A stretch of 64,000 bases of DNA, taken from contig CM063288.1 in assembly GCA_032173965.1 (NCBI GenBank), positions 13,000,501-13,064,500 of the forward strand, given 5' to 3'. How positions within the stretch are numbered: position 1 is the first letter of the stretch; every line of letters starts with the position of its first letter. Source of the DNA: Sitta carolinensis. Taxonomy: Eukaryota > Chordata > Aves > Passeriformes > Sittidae. Position numbers and translations under genes: made by a program. The notes below the pieces were generated by a model. It ran no database searches. It saw only the letters and a program-made list of their open reading frames with translations, and was not told the DNA's origin. Positions 60,691 through 64,000 of this stretch are shown one piece after another.

Positions 60691-62644
60691 ACTGCTGAAA
60701 CTTCATCGGGTAACCTTCAAGCCGAGTAACTTCAGTTGTTAAACCAAAGTCGATCTTTCCCTATAGGCACAAAAATATCTCTTTGCAGGCCTAGGGAAAA
60801 GAGTTTCCCTGAAAAGAGTTTGAGCTGTCACCTGAACTTCCTTCGTACTGCAATTGGTCACAGACATCTGACTCCTTTGGCCACAAGAAGTGTACTGTTA
60901 TCTCTCATGTATATTCTGATTCTACAATTTCTTTCTGTTTTTATCTTTTAATTCCCATCTTTAGTACCAAGATCATTGTTGCTGCATTCTTCTAAGTGAC
61001 AGCCAGGCATGAAATGAAAATAAAAATTGCATAAACTGTATAAGAGTGAGAAAACACCCAGTATTATCACATCCTGCTTGAGCTCTGCATTCTTTGTCAA
61101 CAATCCATTAAGCTGTTCATAGTCTGAAGAGCAGATTTAAGCATAAGCCCCTTTTAAAGTACATTGTCTGGCAAAACACACCCCAAAAATCTGTATTTGA
61201 TGGATTGTTGTGAGGACTACAGTTCTGCACAAGAGGAAAAACTTAAAACCCAGAATTTAAAAGTCAAGTCTTGCCAGTAGTATGTGAAGCTTATTTATTC
61301 AGTAAACTCAAAGAAAATCTACCTTTCAAATGACTGTTTTCAGAAACAGAAATGAACTAATTTAAATTTACCTGAATTAGGCATTAAGGCATTACAAGAG
61401 AATGCACAAAAGCCAGATGCAGAGATAAGGTCAGCTAATAAAACTAACTTCTATAACAGCTATAAAGTAATCATTTCAGTGAATCATTATTAAGACCTAC
61501 TATTTGTGACAGGATAAAAGTTAATATTTGAAGTTCAATGTGCTGTACAGTTAGTAACTAATGTTAAACAAGAAAAGCAAGAAAAACTTTTCTTTTTTGT
61601 TTTGTGAGTTTTAGAGTTTATAATTAGGGATAGGAAGAGATGCAATAGAAGCAGTTTGCCCAAAACCAAAGGTAAAAAAAAAGGTCAGTGAAGAATGAGG
61701 TCTGAACTCCAGGACTGTATGATTTCCACTTTTGTATTCTTTCTCACAGAACTCTCTGCTTATCTTTTAATAGAAAAGCTATTAAAAAATATTGAAAAAG
61801 ATAGTAATTCTACCTATCCTTTCAAATCATGCAGCTCTATGTACTCTGTGCAATGTAAAAAGTTTAATTTGGAATTCTGGCCTCAGGGAATACCCGTAAA
61901 GGATCAGAAATAATCTGTCTCCACAAGGATTGGTCTCACGACATTTCTAAGCAGTAGCTTTTCTTAGTCAGGATTCTAAGTGGCATCACTTGAGTGCCTC
62001 TATTGATAATCAGTATATTATTTTGTTTACCTCCAGTACCAGCTTATTTTACCCAGATGTCACCTACTGCTAGACACAAAATCTAGACAAGTTTTGTGAT
62101 TGTATCTACCCTTACAGCTGTGGTTCTGGGGCTTCCCTAGGACTGTAGCCAGAGCAATCTCTCTTCTGCACCAATCCTTGGAGCCATCAATCAGCTCCAA
62201 TAGGGTATGAATTAACATTCTGAAAATCATTTCAAAGCCCCAAAATGCAAGGAGGGATGAAAGGATCAGAGGAAAGCTTTCGCTTATACAGCCTTTGCAT
62301 GAGCACCAAACCACTGAATTGTGATGAAACCTGGACTCACTCTTCCCTCAGTTCTTCATCTAGGCTTCATCTTTTCCCAGCAAGCTTTCTCTAGTAGGTG
62401 CAAGTTGTAGGAAGGAGAAAGCAAATAAGGTCTTGGCTACTGCTGGACATGCTGAATCACATCCAGCCAGAGCCAAAGGGCAGGGGGATTCATTGTCTGC
62501 CTCAAAGATGCTCAGTCCAAGTGTGTCAAAAGTGTTTCCTGCCAGTGGAAAGAAAAAGACATTACTGGAAATGAATTGTCACATCCTAAACTAGGTGATG
62601 TGACATGAGTGAAGACTCTCCCACCATGTCTCAGCTCACTCTCT

Positions 62645-62672
62645 AATCAATCAATCAATCAATCAATCAATC
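62645..62672. repeat. (AATC)7 microsatellite
   Basis: Seven perfect AATC units, 28 bp, followed by AGCAG. Confidence 0.95.
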
Positions 62673-63880
62673 AGCAGAAACTGGCTGCCAATTTCCAATT
62701 GCCTTTAGATGGGGTGAATTCCTACTGAAACATTTGCCACACCACAGCAGATTTCAGTATTTGCAAAAGAAAAGTAACCAACCAGGACTGCTTAAACTGA
62801 ATCTCTCTACCCTTAAGAGATGTCTATATCATAAAGCAGGTCCATCCCATTCAGCAGCCAAAAGAAATCTGTTATTCAGCTTTCTCTGTAGCCTTTAAGG
62901 AGTACAACTTAGACCTAACTTTGTTATTTCAATACATACATAAACTTCATACTCCATACTCCCTCCTGCCTTGTATGTCATACAATGTCAAGGTCCCTTC
63001 ACTGCTCCCAGGTGGAAAGCAGTCTCTAACCTGCTTCACTGCTTTCTCTTGAAAACACCTTGAAAATTTTTTCCTTCAAACTTCTATAAAAATGGAGCAC
63101 ACACATTATGGAACATAATTTAACTGTCAGAATGTTTCTTAGACTAAAGCTTTGCACTGTCCAGCTTCAATCAATCCAGCTAGTTTCTGGAGGAAGACTA
63201 GCACCAGCAAAAAAATATTACAAGAAAATAAATAACTGAGTTGTGACTTGAATGATGGATGATTGCTCTTGTTTTTTATTCTACATATATAGTGTCATTA
63301 CCAAACTGGCACAAATTATATTATGAAATCATCTTGTTCACTCAATAGTCTCATCAGCTTAAGCTTTTTCCATAAGCCATTTCTTAAAGCTAGAAATTAC
63401 ACCTTTTTTTCTTCTTCTTCTCTCCTATTTCTTTAGCTACTCTGATGGATAAACAGGTTTTAAAATTGAATATGTTTTGAAGGCAGAGTTAGGAATTTGC
63501 ATGTTTATTGGTTTTGTTGTTGTTTATTCCTATGTTTTTTTCCTCTTCTTCATTATAAATGAATAAGTTGCTTTTATGTAACAAACGTGATTTTCATGCC
63601 TGGATAGCTTGGCTTTTGCCATGACAGAAGAACAATTTGCAATCTCAGGATTCCTTTCCTCTTGCTTTGGTGTTTCTTCAGTGTTCTATCCTGTTGCATA
63701 TGGAGGTTTTAGTGCTGTCCAACACGGGTAAGAGACTGTTCTTTCACTCAGCTACTAAGACGGAGTTAATATGCATCCCCTTTTTAATTGGTATTCATTT
63801 ATATTTGATGGGAAGAGATGGGAGGGAAAGTATTCCTATTTCATGTTCACTGAGAAATACCAGCAATAAATTTTAAAAAA

Positions 63881-63905
63881 AATATACCAACCAAACACAA
63901 CACAA
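63881..63905. repeat. A/C-rich tract
   Basis: ATACCAACCAAACACAACAC-type sequence following an A7 run. It carries the fifth copy of CCAACCAAAC (63887-63896). Confidence 0.65.
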
Positions 63906-64000
63906 CAGGAAGAACAAAAAAACAGGGGAAAAGAGCATCATGTAGCTCTGTTTCTACTTATTTCCAAATTTACATATTTCTTATTAAAAGGAGAAGAGAA

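Larger units (their letters stand above)
58956..64000. other. unique non-coding DNA
   Basis: No gene or confident dispersed repeat. Contains the weak MIR-like segment at 60.6 kb, an AT-rich (TATA)n patch near 59930-59950, the (AATC)7 repeat and a terminal A/C tract at 63881-63905. Open frames are short and have no recognisable domain. Confidence 0.65.

Noticed and set aside
1..64000. A new prokaryote-style operon, defence or biosynthetic system
   Set aside because: No closely spaced same-strand frames of credible length, no ribosome-binding-site pattern and no recognisable domains. Composition and repeats are vertebrate.

Overview
This window looks like vertebrate nuclear DNA, most probably from a bird. 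The evidence is: AT-rich sequence with few CpGs; no dense or operon-like coding on either strand; four fragments that read as CR1 (chicken-repeat-1) LINEs, one of them weak; one segment matching an LTR family I recognise from bird genomes; a few very old MIR-like SINE remnants; and overall repeat content far lower than a mammal would show. The species cannot be named from this sequence.

No protein-coding gene or structured RNA gene can be supported. All open frames are short (186 codons at most). The longest ones are made of low-complexity or repeat sequence, and none reads as a known protein family. The window is best described as a gene desert or the inside of a very large intron.

Layout. 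1-10.7 kb: unique non-coding DNA with an (AAT)n patch and a facing T18/A16 pair. 10.7-14.7 kb: a (TATC)n microsatellite, a 22-bp tandem duplication and a striking A/C-only tract. 14.7-20.6 kb: unique DNA with a MIR-like SINE, a Maf/AP-1-type site and a pyrimidine-rich stretch. 20.6-20.8 kb: a CpG-bearing block ending in A24. 21-37.6 kb: unique DNA with (TTTG)n, (AG)n, A20 and T28 tracts and some candidate non-coding exons. 37.6-38.05 kb: minus-strand CR1. 43.5 kb: second MIR-like remnant. 44.97-45.43 kb: avian LTR. 47.4-48.1 kb: A/C-rich tract and A31. 48.5-48.7 kb: plus-strand CR1 3' end. 48.7-58.8 kb: mostly unique, with a motif-dense enhancer candidate near 56.4 kb. 58.8-58.96 kb: third CR1. 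59-64 kb: unique DNA with an (AATC)7 repeat.

No operon, CRISPR array, defence system or other new molecular machine is visible. What merits a second look is non-coding: possible conserved regulatory blocks, possible exapted MIRs, recurrent one-strand A/C tracts, inverted repeats and a few splice-site-bounded segments. All repeat-family calls rest on remembered consensus landmarks, not on a search.
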